Below are positions 48,130 through 57,900 of a stretch of 64,000 nt of DNA, piece after piece. The position numbers and the translations under genes are program-made. Below the pieces are notes generated by a model. It had not been told where the DNA came from. It searched no databases and saw nothing but the letters and a program-made list of their open reading frames with translations. The stretch covers positions 1-64,000 of the forward strand of contig JAZKJV010010615.1 in NCBI GenBank assembly GCA_037367405.1. Reading direction: 5' to 3'. Origin of the DNA: Ottelia alismoides. Taxonomy: Eukaryota; Streptophyta; Magnoliopsida; Alismatales; Hydrocharitaceae. Numbering within the stretch: position 1 is the stretch's first letter; every line of letters begins with the position of its first letter.

Positions 48130-48664
48130 GTTTACAATGTGTGTGTGCAGGTGGGTGGGTGTATTGAAACAAAATTGGATAGATATGTGAAACTATATGC
48201 ATGCCTTTAAATTTATAAGATAAGGTTTTGAGTTAGGCTTTAGAAAAACGAGCCAATGGGCCGTTCTCTTTCATACAGTTGACGTGGGCTTTTTCTCAAG
48301 AAGGCCATCGTTTTGAATTGTTCGTGGTGGACTTCATTTTCCATACAGCCGCCCCTTTGTTGACCTAAGATATCCAAACTATAACATCCAAAGATCCAAA
48401 CGTGCTTCGGGGTATTTTTAAAAACGAAAAAAAGAGAGAATAACATGCTCAGACTATAACATCATAAGGAAGAAGAAACCCAAAAACTTCATACTCCGTC
48501 TAGTTACATGAAGAATGGAAAAAAATTAAAAAAAAATAACATGGCTCAGAGTTACCTCGGTCTCTGTGAGTGTGGGTGTCAATAAATAAAAAACGCAAGC
48601 ACGATGCAACATGCATAGAGAATAGAAAGGAGGAGGAGGAGACGCGTAGCCGGATGGATCGATC
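48130..48664. other. 3' flank of HSPRO gene
   Basis: Mixed-composition sequence without transposon similarity that I can see. It should contain the 3' untranslated region of the minus-strand gene above it. No single convincing polyadenylation signal was picked out. Confidence 0.5.
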
Positions 48665-50032
48665 TCACATGGAGGGATGATGTTGATGTTGATGTTGGTA
48701 AAGGTCTCCCAGGAAGGTCTTGGCGGCGTCCAGACTGGGGAAGTAGGGAGGCTCCGTGAATATCTGCTCCAACGCGCCACCTGCGGCCTCCAGGCTCCCC
48801 ATCACCGCTACCATCAGCTGCCTGTACGCGAAGAAGAACTTCTTCACGCCCGCGTCCACCGCCTGGAACGCCTGCAGGAGATGGATCTTTCCCGCCGCTT
48901 CCTTCCTCCTCTGGAACAGCCTCATGGCCGCCTCCTGTAGCCTCGGACCCCCCTCCGGGTCGGCCTCCACCCCCAGCACCTCCGGCACCCACCCCTTCAG
49001 CTCGCTCGAACACCGCTCCGCCACCTCCACCAGGGCCTTGGACCTGAAGCACAGGGCCTCGGACCCGGAGGTGGCCCTTATCCCCAGCTCCTGCTTCAGC
49101 CGCAAGAAGTCGTCCGGGTCCATCAGCAAATGGAGGTCCTCTATCTCCGTCAGGAGCTTCCAGACCCGCTCCAGCAGCCAGCATTCGGTGGCCGCCTGCT
49201 CCCACCGCTTCTCCCCTATCCTCTCACCTATCCGGAGGAGAAGCTGCTTCGCTACCACCACCCACGTCTCCAGTATCTGGTGCGTCGTGTACACCGTGTG
49301 ATTCTCCAGCACCGATGTCCTGGACGTCGGCCTGATCTTGAGGTTGAGCGCGTGGAGATGGGCCGGGAGGCACAGCATGTCGTACTCGAGGATGGGCTTC
49401 CCGGCGAGATTGGGCTCGCCGAGGCCGAGGGTGAAGGGCGAGCGACTCATCTGGCACTCGATCTCCATCTGGAGCTTGGACGCGATGCCCTCGGACTTGT
49501 CCCACGCCGCCAGACGAGGGAGGAGGCTCTCCTCGCTCGTGCGACTCACCATCGGCGTGGGGTTCCCGGGGATCTTCCACACCTCTTGCGAGCTCCGATC
49601 TCGGGTGAGCAGCCCCTTGGCCGTGCCGAGCTGGCAGGTGGGTGCTCCCTCCTCGATCAGGCCGCAGAGAGAGGCCACGAGCTCTAACTGCCGGGTGGCC
49701 AGGGACTCGAGGCGGCGAGACCACTCGCGGTGGTTGGCGTAGGGCCTCGGATCCGACAGGGTTATGGAGACGAAGCGGAAGGTGATTTCCAGCGCCTGCA
49801 GGGCGGGCTTCACCAAGCTCTCTCCTTTCCACTCGGGAAACTGCCGTGAGCTCCACAGCTTGGACAGCTCCGGCAGCCGGAGGTAGTGCTCGTAAGCAGC
49901 GCTGGCGGAAGAGGACGAAGCCGTTGATGTTGATGATCGGAGGCAGTTGGTATTCTCGGCATCAACAGCAACAGAAGCAGCGGCAGCAGACATCTTCATC
50001 TTGATCTTCCTCTGGCAATCCATGTCCACCAT
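48665..50032 (-). CDS. HSPRO: HSPRO / Hs1pro-1-like protein (455 aa)
   Basis: This is an uninterrupted, GC-rich, intronless gene of the plant-specific HSPRO family (beet Hs1pro-1; Arabidopsis HSPRO1 and HSPRO2). In Arabidopsis, family members bind the SnRK1 kinase subunit AKIN-beta-gamma and influence basal resistance; no enzyme activity is known. The start MVDMDCQ fits family N-termini. Residues ~14-46 are a low-complexity Ala/Ser stretch. The conserved N-terminal domain covers ~47-215 (YEHYLRLPELSKLW at 47-60, FRFVSITLSDPRPYAN at 85-100, SRSPFTLGLGEPNL at 196-209). The C-terminal domain covers ~245-445 (YTTHQILETW, LLERVWKLLTEIEDLHLLMD at 286-305, EPPYFPSLDAAKTFLGD at 427-443). It ends in a His/Gln tail (QHQHQHH). 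Length fits full-length family members (~440-460 aa). No signal peptide or membrane segment is seen. It looks functional. Confidence 0.96.
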   Translation of the reverse strand: MVDMDCQRKIKMKMSAAAASVAVDAENTNCLRSSTSTASSSSASAAYEHYLRLPELSKLWSSRQFPEWKGESLVKPALQALEITFRFVSITLSDPRPYANHREWSRRLESLATRQLELVASLCGLIEEGAPTCQLGTAKGLLTRDRSSQEVWKIPGNPTPMVSRTSEESLLPRLAAWDKSEGIASKLQMEIECQMSRSPFTLGLGEPNLAGKPILEYDMLCLPAHLHALNLKIRPTSRTSVLENHTVYTTHQILETWVVVAKQLLLRIGERIGEKRWEQAATECWLLERVWKLLTEIEDLHLLMDPDDFLRLKQELGIRATSGSEALCFRSKALVEVAERCSSELKGWVPEVLGVEADPEGGPRLQEAAMRLFQRRKEAAGKIHLLQAFQAVDAGVKKFFFAYRQLMVAVMGSLEAAGGALEQIFTEPPYFPSLDAAKTFLGDLYQHQHQHHPSM

Positions 50033-50153
50033 CTTCTGATTGTGATTTGCTCGGATGTTGGAAGATGCGAAGTTTGGATATGTATTTAAGACTAGAGGTT
50101 CAATTGCATGGGCTGAAATATACGTATTTAGTTAAGACTTAAGGAGCAGGGGA

Positions 50154-50165
50154 TTAATATATATA
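50154..50165 (-). promoter_or_regulatory. candidate TATA box of HSPRO
   Basis: The minus strand reads CACTATATATATTAA, close to the plant TATA consensus, about 125 bp before the ATG. This would allow a 5' untranslated region of roughly 90 bases. A weaker candidate (TTAAATACATA) lies at about 50079-50089 but would leave almost no leader. Confidence 0.5.
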
Positions 50166-50228
50166 GTGGAGAGAACGTGAGGAGAGGAAAGGGAAGGGAA
50201 GCAGCTGGAGAGAATGCTAGACAGCCGG

Positions 50229-50426
50229 TTTGACTGGAGGAAGAAGACGTGTTTAAACTGGGAGTTTGAATGCTTAAATGTGGACAATATATGGTTGACA
50301 GATAAGACCGTCTGGAGGAACGCGTTGGGCACGGAACGACAGAAGAAAATTGTACTCTCTGGAAACAAAGAGAGAAGCGAGATGAACTTATCCGTGGTGT
50401 CTATTTTTTTAAAAAAAAAGTTGACG
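50229..50426. promoter_or_regulatory. W-box-like motifs upstream of HSPRO
   Basis: TTGACT (50229-50234, a strict W-box), TTGACA (50295-50300) and TTGACGTGG (50421-50429, W-box core overlapping a TGACG/ACGT core) lie about 200, 265 and 390 bp before the ATG. WRKY and TGA factors bind such sites in defence genes, which fits the family's role. A few such hexamers would also arise by chance. Confidence 0.3.
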
Positions 50427-50899
50427 TGGGAGATGAGATCAATAATATCTCTGTCTGTCGGCTCACGCATTCCATATCCATCCATACCTTCCGTCACGTC
50501 CATATCTACTGCAAGAGGCGGCTACGCAATACGCCTAACCGCAATCAGAATTGGATCTGCAAATTTCGTTTGGGTTAGACCTTCGTGAGCATTCTTGTAA
50601 GATGGGCTGATCATATTTCACTTTCCAGTATCGGATTTCTTCGGGATCCTGTTTATTTCAGATCCATCCTGTATAAATCCTCTCTTATAGGGTAGGACTA
50701 TTTCGTATCCTCGTCATTAACGGTTCGTCCACGTTATGGACGGAGATCCATTGTCACTGAAGATGATGTAGCTTAGTAAAGGTGGACATTGTAATTCGTG
50801 TGTTGTGATTGTTTCATGCTAGCTTATATGACTATTTGATATGCACCATACTCTCGCTCCACGCAGCAAAGTGATATCAAGCCTCGACTTCGATGACAT

Positions 50900-51182
50900 T
50901 GTTGTGAATCACCGAAGTAAACACACACAGACACGACCGATCAAGCAAACATGGAGACACGCGGATTTACAAGGTTTGTCCATAAGTAGGCTAAGTACTT
51001 AGGCGGCACTTCTCGATTTTTACTATGTGGAGAAAGAAGAGCTTACAGATGGATCACTGATACAAACGGATCCATATACCCTAGAAAAACCCCCGTCTTG
51101 TTTGGGTATGGTACATCAGGAGGGAGTGCATACAATGTTCTTCAACTTGGGTTAGATGGTTATGATTCAAGGAATATCAACA
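50900..51182 (-). repeat. 3' LTR of copia K (283 bp)
   Basis: On the minus strand it starts TGTTGATATTCC at 51182, directly after a CAAGGTGGAGAA purine tract, and ends GATTCACAACA at 50900. Short LTRs with this TGTTG...CAACA form are usual for plant copia elements. Confidence 0.7.
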
Positions 51183-51455
51183 TTCTCCACCTTGAACTAA
51201 ATCATCTGAAAAGCTTTGCCAAGCTTCGTCGTGCCACCAACCCCTCCTTGGGACTAGTGTTAACTGTCGATATTGAGTAAACCGAAATAATATTTGAACT
51301 TACTCCTAGGAGCTTCTTTTGTGAACATATCATCTGGATTATCTGATGCGTCGACATTATTCACCTTGATCCTCTTCTCAAAACGCAAGAAAGTGATATG
51401 AACATGATCTTATTGTAGATTGAGATCTCCAACTAAGCCCTTCATCTATATGCAT

Positions 51456-52098
51456 TCATTTGAAGCTTCTGTCAAAGTCATGTACTCTACCTCTATGGTA
51501 GACAAAGTAACTGATGGTTGTAAGGTGGCCTTCCAGTTGATGACAGAACTCCCAAAGTGAAATTAGCATGGCATTGATCTCCTCCCTATCAACATATGCA
51601 ACATAGTCTGAATCTGAATATCCATCAACTAAATACTCTAAATCACTTCTATCGATAAAGTTCAATGTCTAATGTTCCTCGTAGATAACAGAAAATCCGT
51701 TTGACTATCTGCTAATGCTCCTTCCCTGGATTGTCCATGAATCTGCTAACAATGCTCACATCATGAGCAATATCAGGTCATGTGCATACCATGACATATA
51801 TATGATCTCAACTGCGCTCGCATAGGGAACACATGACATTTGTTCCTTCTATACGCCTGATTGTGGTGCAAAATTTACAGAGAATGAATATTCGCAGCGA
51901 ATGGAGTACATAGAGCTTGGTTGTAGACATCCTAAATCTAATTAGAACTTTTTCAATGTAGTTTGTAAAAGCTTCCATTCTAATGACATCCATCCCTAAA
52001 ATACTTTCTGCTACATCAAGGTCTTTCATTTCAAAATACAAACTAAGGAGCTTCTTTAGATCATCTATGGTACTCTTCATCTTGGAAGCAATTAACAT
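51456..52098 (-). pseudogene. copia K pol remnant (RT C-terminus and RNase H)
   Basis: 51808-52098 encodes MLIASKMKSTIDDLKKLLSL...FEMKDLDVAESILGMDV, the conserved end of copia RT. 51456-51665 encodes LEYLVDGYSDSDYVAYVDRE, the start of copia RNase H. Typical RNase H text after this is degraded. Two or more frameshifts separate the parts. Confidence 0.85.
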
Positions 52099-52314
52099 AT
52101 CATTGTTGCACTATACAGATATATGAATGAGCCAACCTCCACCTTCACTACGGGAATCTAGCTTAATTACAGTAGTCAAAAGTCTTCGCTACTAATTCTC
52201 ATTCATCGTTGATGTGGCGATGCGAAGTTAAGAGACGTATATGCTATTAACAACAGTTCTGGTTGACCGCTGTAAATATCGATCGCCAGATTCAATATAG
52301 CCGTTGTGAAATGG

Positions 52315-52318
<4 letters not shown>

Positions 52319-52363
<45 letters not shown>
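52319..52363. repeat. (TA)n microsatellite
   Basis: Perfect TA dinucleotide run of about 44 bases bordering the left end of the first palindromic MITE. Confidence 0.95.
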
Positions 52364-52365
<2 letters not shown>

Positions 52366-52751
52366 GTAAAATGAGGCTGCCCCCAGGGAGTAGCCAACTT
52401 GGCTACTCCCACCCCTATTTTTTCCCTCATTTTGTTATTTTTTTTGGAAAATAAAAATTTGTATATTCATCATTATATCCCTCTCACATTCTATTAAAAT
52501 TTTATCAGAAACAGAGACTCCTAAGCCCTCTATCTACACGTCATTTTTTTAACAGTCGCAGGATTTTTTAAATCGATCATGTTTGGATGGAGGCCGTAGG
52601 AGTCTCTGTTTCCGACGAAATTTTAATAGAATGTGAGAGGGATATAATGATGAATATACAAATTTTTATTTCTCAAAAAATAACAAAATTAGGGAAAAAT
52701 AGGGGTGGGAGTAGCCAAGTTGGCTACTCCCTGGGGGCAGCCCCATTTACC
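52364..52751. mobile_element. palindromic MITE, copy 1 (388 bp)
   Basis: The left arm starts GGGTAAAATGAGGCTGCCCC; the right end is the near-exact reverse complement (GGGGCAGCCCCATTTACC). Inverted similarity runs inward for about 170 bp on each side (for instance AGAAACAGAGACTCCTA on the left against TAGGAGTCTCTGTTTCCG on the right), leaving a short centre, so a transcript would fold into one long hairpin. No protein is encoded. It sits between a TA run and a CT/TA run. Confidence 0.9.
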
Positions 52752-52783
52752 TCTCTCTCTCTCTATATCTATATATATATATA

Positions 52784-52831
<48 letters not shown>
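52752..52831. repeat. (CT)n/(TA)n microsatellite between MITE copies
   Basis: A CT run followed by about 65 bases of TA with a few C interruptions. Confidence 0.95.
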
Positions 52832-52833
<2 letters not shown>

Positions 52834-53219
52834 GTAAAATGAGGCTGCCCCCAGGGAGTAGCCAACTTGGCTACTCCCACCCCTATTTTTCCCTCATTTT
52901 TTTATTTTTTGGAAAATAAAAATTTATATATTCATCATTATATCCCTCTCACATTCTATTAAAATTTTGTCAGAAACAGAGACTCCTAAGCCCTCCATCC
53001 AGACGTCATTTTTTTTAACGGTCGCATGATTTTTTAAATCGACCATGTTTGGATGGAGGCCGTAGGAGTCTCTGTTTCTGACGAAATTTTAATAGAATGT
53101 GAGAGGGATATAATGATGAATATACAAATTTTTATTTTCCAAAAAAATAAAAAAATGAGGGGAAAATAGGGGTGGGAGTAACCAAGTTGGCTACTCCCTG
53201 GGGGCAGCCCCATTTACCC
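52832..53219. mobile_element. palindromic MITE, copy 2 (388 bp)
   Basis: The same sequence as copy 1, in the same orientation and of the same length, with about a dozen scattered differences by eye. Both ends are intact (GGGTAAAATGAGGC ... GCCCCATTTACCC). It is followed by CT and GT microsatellites. Rice micron elements also sit next to TA microsatellites; whether this family is related is inference. Confidence 0.9.
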
Positions 53220-53229
53220 TCTCTCTCTC

Positions 53230-53260
<31 letters not shown>
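53220..53260. repeat. (CT)n and (GT)n microsatellite
   Basis: A CT run, ATAT, then a GT run of about 27 bases bordering the right end of MITE copy 2. Confidence 0.95.
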
Positions 53261-53265
<5 letters not shown>

Positions 53266-53493
53266 GGCTAAAATGCCCATGCAACACTCAAGAGCACCAT
53301 AGCTCACAACAAAAATTTTAAGACTAAATTGCATTATAGAAACCATCAAATTCAGTTACACATACGTACATTAAAGATTAAATATATGTTGCATATAAGA
53401 TACATATATATATATATATATGATATATCGATACATTCTTATCTAAAATCCTAGCATATTCATACTAGGCTAATACAACTAACATCATAAATC
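53261..53493. other. unassigned spacer
   Basis: AT-rich sequence with a short TA run near 53402-53421. It may be the 3' flank of the CACTA-like fragment that follows on the minus strand. Nothing definite is seen. Confidence 0.4.
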
Positions 53494-53752
53494 CTAAGCA
53501 CAAGTAGGGGATGGGTCATCGTCGTGTTCTTGGTGTTGAAGGATAGGAGCCAAACTCCATGTGCTCCTCCCAAATAACTCAACAATCAGCCTATACATCT
53601 CATGCATCGTCTGTGCATTATGTTATATAGTCTGGGTATTCTATTGCATGGTATGTCGCAACTGATCTTCCCTCTCATGTGACCTATCAAGGTCGCACTG
53701 CATATCTGTCATACTCTGCTTCAGCTGGTCGAACTCCTGTTGTGATGGACCA
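53494..53752 (-). pseudogene. CACTA (En/Spm)-like coding tail
   Basis: On the minus strand a Gln/Met/His-rich, coiled-coil-like reading is present: QQEFDQLKQSMTDMQCDLDR, then a segment with two stops, then MYRLIVELFGRST and a stop at 53494-53496. Such Gln-rich tails end the plant transposase (Ptta/En/Spm) proteins, which is the basis for the call. The upstream part is cut off by the LTR of element E. Identity is tentative. Confidence 0.4.
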
Positions 53753-56700
53753 TGATGAATCCCCATTCATCACTCTTTATTCTTTTATGTTAGCTAAATA
53801 TCTTGGCAAAACATCATGTATATAGTTGTAAATACAATAAGTTATCAATAAATATGCATTTGTTAAATAGCAATAATTAGCATGTATTTGTGCAAAAATA
53901 AAAGAATAAAGAATAAACGAAAAAGAGGGAAATATTTAGAATAAATATTGAGTGATCTAATCCCAAGAGAGGGCCCAACATGGGCCTGATCGCCAAATAA
54001 AATAAGTACAGAGAGATAGGGCCACTCAACCTTGTACATATGCCTTCTATATATATAAATAATTTTTTTCATAAAAACAAAATAAAAATGTGTTTATATT
54101 ATCCTATATATTTCTAAAAATAAAATAAAAATTAGAAAAATAAAAATAAAAACAAAAGTAATTTCTCTCTCACCTTGTACATACTACGTGTATATATGTA
54201 ACATATATCTATTTATTTAATACTTGTAAATAACTCATAAAAATAAAATTTAAATTATTTTATACTCCAAATTTTATGTTGTAAATAAATAAAATATAAA
54301 AATTGGGTATTTATACAAAAATAAACAAAATAAGAACTGAAATAAAAATAAATATATATTTTTATATATGTACATAATGTAATATAATGTATTACCTCTA
54401 TTTATTTTTCAAAAAATAAATAAAAATCACTAAAAAATAGTTTGGAAAATAAGGAACATTTTTTTATGTTGAACATATTTTTAAATAAAATCATTTTCAA
54501 TTTTTAAATTATGTTACAAATAATTTGGACCTCAGAATTTTCTGATTGGTCCACAGGGGACTATTGACCTCGGTCAACTGCCCCCCTTGATCCGTCTTCG
54601 CCCGAATCTGATTTTTCGCCCGACTTCTCCTGTTTTTCCCTCGCCGATCCGATCACCTTTCGCTTCGATTCCACCATCCACCTCTTCCCCTTGGATCCAC
54701 GACCCTCGCGGACCCTAGGGAAGAGCGGATCTTCCTTGGTTCTCACGCCCGCGCCTGATCTTCTTCGCCACATGGGACATCCTATAAAAGCTTCACTCCA
54801 TTGCCCAACGTTGTAGCTCGCGTCGCGCTCCCTCTTTCTACCCTAGAGACCTTCCCCTTGGTGACAGCTTTCAGAAGCACCCTTTGGTGGGTGAATTGAG
54901 GTGTTGCAGGCGACACTCGACGCACGTGGCCGGACCTCCACCGCGTTCGAGCCTCCCCGCCTTCCGCAGCGTGGTAGAGGCAAAGACCCATACCGCCTTC
55001 ACCTCCTGGAGCTAAGGATCGATCTCATACCTTCAGGTAATCCTTATCTCAGTCCTAGTTCCCTTTATTTCCGATCGTCCACCCGCCGCTCCGCCAGATC
55101 CGACCCGACGATCGGAGCTCCATCAGCCATCCTTAGCCGCTTAGATAGGATTCCCTGCTCACCGTCATACTTCCCCCGCATCCTGATCATCCCAATCCTG
55201 TCTATCCTAGCCAAGATAGGGCTAAGGTTCCATCGTACGCATCGTCGGAACCTCTCTCCGCCTCCCACCGTCGCCTCTCTTTAGCTTTGATCCAATAACC
55301 ATCGCTGGAGCACGCCTCCGAGCAGGAACTTTACCCCGCAGGTCGAGTCGCGCGTAGGAACACCCCAGATCGCTTCCGCTTCACCTCGTCGGAGCCATCC
55401 CAGGTCTTAGCTACCTTCCTGGAGATCCTACCGATGGATGCTCCATCCGACACTGCTATCCGACGTGGAGGAGCGTCATGAGTCGAGCCCCACCTCCTGA
55501 TCGTTCATCGGACGCTCGGAGTACCACCAGTTCCCCGACGAACTTCGCCAGGGAGGAGTTCTTCCGGGACCTTCACCAACCATCGGATCTTCCAACTCCG
55601 CTAGTTCACATCTGAGCCGTTCGTATCCCATGCCTGACAGGCCGTTAGATCTGACATCTAATGGCCCCGTACGCCCCACGTTCGCCCCCTTCGTCAGGCC
55701 GTTGGATCTGCTAGGTGGCAGTGTCAGAGCCGCACGTCTTCAGCCTACCAGAGCACGCCACCTGTCACCCACGTGATCCAGCACGCTCTGCCTGGGTAAC
55801 TTACTCCTATGCCCCTGCATTTCTTTTATGTTTTTATTTAGTCTGTAAAATAAAGTAGCACAGTGGACCTTTTTCACCTTTGCCCCAGTTGTTTTCATTA
55901 TTTGTGTTTTGGTCCTTCTTGTATGGTAGCACGTGTATCGTCACGTGTCTTTTTGTTATATTTGCATGGCTAGCCCTGGACTTAATGAATGTTATGTGTT
56001 GATAATATAGTTTCTTTATTTGCATCCATGCCCCTGTGCGTACTGATATTGGACATGTGTTGAATATCATGTATTACAGTAAGGTCCCTAGGGTTATTGA
56101 CACTTGTTATCATTTAGTCCCTGGAAGTTTTTTAGTTGCATTTATGTCCATGTGTGTTGTTCTTCTTTGATTGGTTGAAATAAATAGCAAATCTCACCTA
56201 AATTTCGTGAAATTCGGAAGCATGGCTCCTGCCATGGTGTAAAAATTTTCGTGAATTTTTGGTATCATTTTGTTTTCATTTGATATTTTTAAAAATTCAA
56301 AAACCTAAAAATTTGCTTTTATCCAGTTTCAAAAATCAACTAAAAATAGTAAAATCCTCTTAAAAATCCAAAAAATTTATTGATTGTTTGTTTTCTCGTG
56401 TTTTTGCTTCTTTCCTATTTTCATCGCATTTGGATTTATAAAAACCCTAAAAATGGAAAAATATTGAAAACCTTAGAAAAATCATTAAAAATTCTTAAAA
56501 ATTCAAAAAATACATTTCTAATTTCTGTAATTAGAGTTTTATTTCTAGTTTACAATAAAACTGTTACTTGAATTTTATAGGCACTTTAGGTATTTTTAAA
56601 GTGCCTTTAGGTTCTGGCTGCACACTATTTTACATTTTTAGACTTGTTTCATTTTTATAAAATTTATTAAAAAACAGAAAAATCCAAAAAAAATATCTTA

Positions 56701-57084
56701 ATATTTTTAAAATCTAAAAATATTTTTATTTGAATTTTTTGAGTAATTTTAGGTATTTAATAATTGTTTGATTGAGGTTTTGTTAGTGTTTTTAGCCTTC
56801 TTCCGAATATTGAAAAATCCAAAAAAAATTAAAAACATAAAAACAACCAAAAATAATTGTTTTTGATTTCTGACTACTTCGTAGGTTTATCATACTGTGC
56901 TCCTTGTGTTCGAACATGGTAGCTATACCATGTAAAATAAATAGCTAGACCGTTATTTTGTGCTTGCTTGCTTGATTTTCATTGGTGGTCTTGAATTTTC
57001 TTAATTGACTTATCCTCGCTACTAGGGTCGCAACGACCCTGATTATTTACACCTTAGTCCGATTGCGAGATTCTGAGGTCATCA
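53753..57084 (+). repeat. 5' LTR of element E (3.33 kb)
   Basis: It starts TGATGAATCCCC and ends GAGGTCATCA (TGATGA/TCATCA terminal repeat), three bases before the PBS. The start, the GGCCCAACATGGGCCTGA stretch at about 53970, the GC-rich core and the final GACTACTTCGTAGG part correspond to the LTR of B. TATA is at 54783. Confidence 0.88.
54783..54789 (+). promoter_or_regulatory. TATA box of element E LTR
   Basis: TATAAAA, 1.03 kb from the LTR start, followed by a pyrimidine-rich GC-rich leader. Confidence 0.6.
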
Positions 57085-57087
57085 GAA

Positions 57088-57105
57088 TGGCACCATTACC
57101 AGGGT
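57088..57105 (+). other. primer binding site of element E (decayed tRNA-Asp type)
   Basis: TGGCACCATTACCAGGGT lies three bases after the LTR end. Against the TGGCGCCGTTGCCGGGG form it differs at four places, and each is a CpG changed to CpA. Confidence 0.8.
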
Positions 57106-57900
57106 CAGTATTGGAGGCAGCAACTGCCTCCGTAGTATCACTCCCAGTACCCCTCTCACCCTCCTCAGCAGCAGCAGCCTCAGTTTCAGAGAGGCCACCC
57201 GTCAGGTTCTCATGGGCCCACCTATGAGAACCCCGCTTTAGATTATTTATCCCCCCTCATGTCCGAGCAGCAGGCCACCTTCCGTCAGGAGATGGACGAG
57301 TTTAGACAGGAGATAAGGAAGATTGTGAGAGGGAAGGCCACCATTCCTGTCCAGATTGAGCCGAACCCGAACAACCTAAAGAGGAAGTCGGAACAGGTAG
57401 AGTTTACAGAGATTACCACTCCTAGTGATTCACTTGGTGATGTTTTCGCATATCATTTTGATGCTGACTTTGTTACACTTAGGAGCAGTAGGATGCCAAC
57501 AGACGGCGCTTCATCTGAGCAACAAACACTTGCAGCTTCAGGAGCGCCAGATGAGGAGGAGAGAGGTGTTGATGTCGCTCGAGATGATGATGATGACGGT
57601 GGTGCTGACGCCTCCAAGGACATTGATCCAGCTGACGGTACTGAGGCCTTCGTTTCATCATATCCAGGAGGAGGTGGTGCTGATGCCACCGGATTTGATG
57701 CTGAGCCAGAGCGCAGTACTGACGCCGCGAATCAGGATGTCGTAGGTGGTACTAAGGCCACCATTTCTGTTCCTGTTGCATTTCCATCTACCTTTGTATC
57801 TCAGGACTATTGTGTGAATAAAGGAAAGGGTTATTTTTCTTCTACGAGTCCATCTGTGATTATTGGTGATGTTTGTATGGATTCATTGATGCCACAATAG
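57106..57900 (+). pseudogene. gag C-terminal linker of element E
   Basis: 57259-57897 is a 213-codon open stretch. It opens with a charged helix (MSEQQATFRQEMDEFRQEIR) and contains IPVQIEPNPNNLKR, the linker motif also found in element A. It then has an acidic, Gly/Ala-rich stretch (residues ~95-170) built from loose repeats around the core GGADA or GGTKA, with a run of five Asp. The capsid part expected before it is absent: only ~150 bp separate it from the PBS. A stop at 57898 ends it. Confidence 0.7.

Larger units (their letters stand above)
50033..50899. other. 5' flank of HSPRO gene
   Basis: About 870 bp with no transposon similarity that I recognise. Overlapping frames on both strands (50132-50503 minus, 50214-50588 plus) have no known domain. 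Apart from the TATA and W-box-like motifs listed separately, I see nothing definite here. Confidence 0.5.
50900..52260 (-). mobile_element. Ty1-copia remnant K (RT end, RNase H, 3' LTR)
   Basis: Minus-strand order: RT C-terminal part, RNase H, polypurine tract, short LTR. The upstream part of the element ends near the TA microsatellite and MITE at about 52300. The element is broken by stops and has lost gag, protease and integrase. It lies upstream of the HSPRO gene in the same orientation. Confidence 0.8.

Noticed and set aside
48579..49856. Several long frames overlapping HSPRO on both strands (plus 48756-49301, 49130-49687; minus 48579-49205, 49224-49856)
   Set aside because: They are shadows of the GC-rich HSPRO gene, with low-complexity Gly/Arg/Pro composition and no domain; HSPRO itself explains the open reading.
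52203..52919. Frames encoding Ile-Tyr repeats
   Set aside because: Produced by TA microsatellites around the palindromic MITEs.
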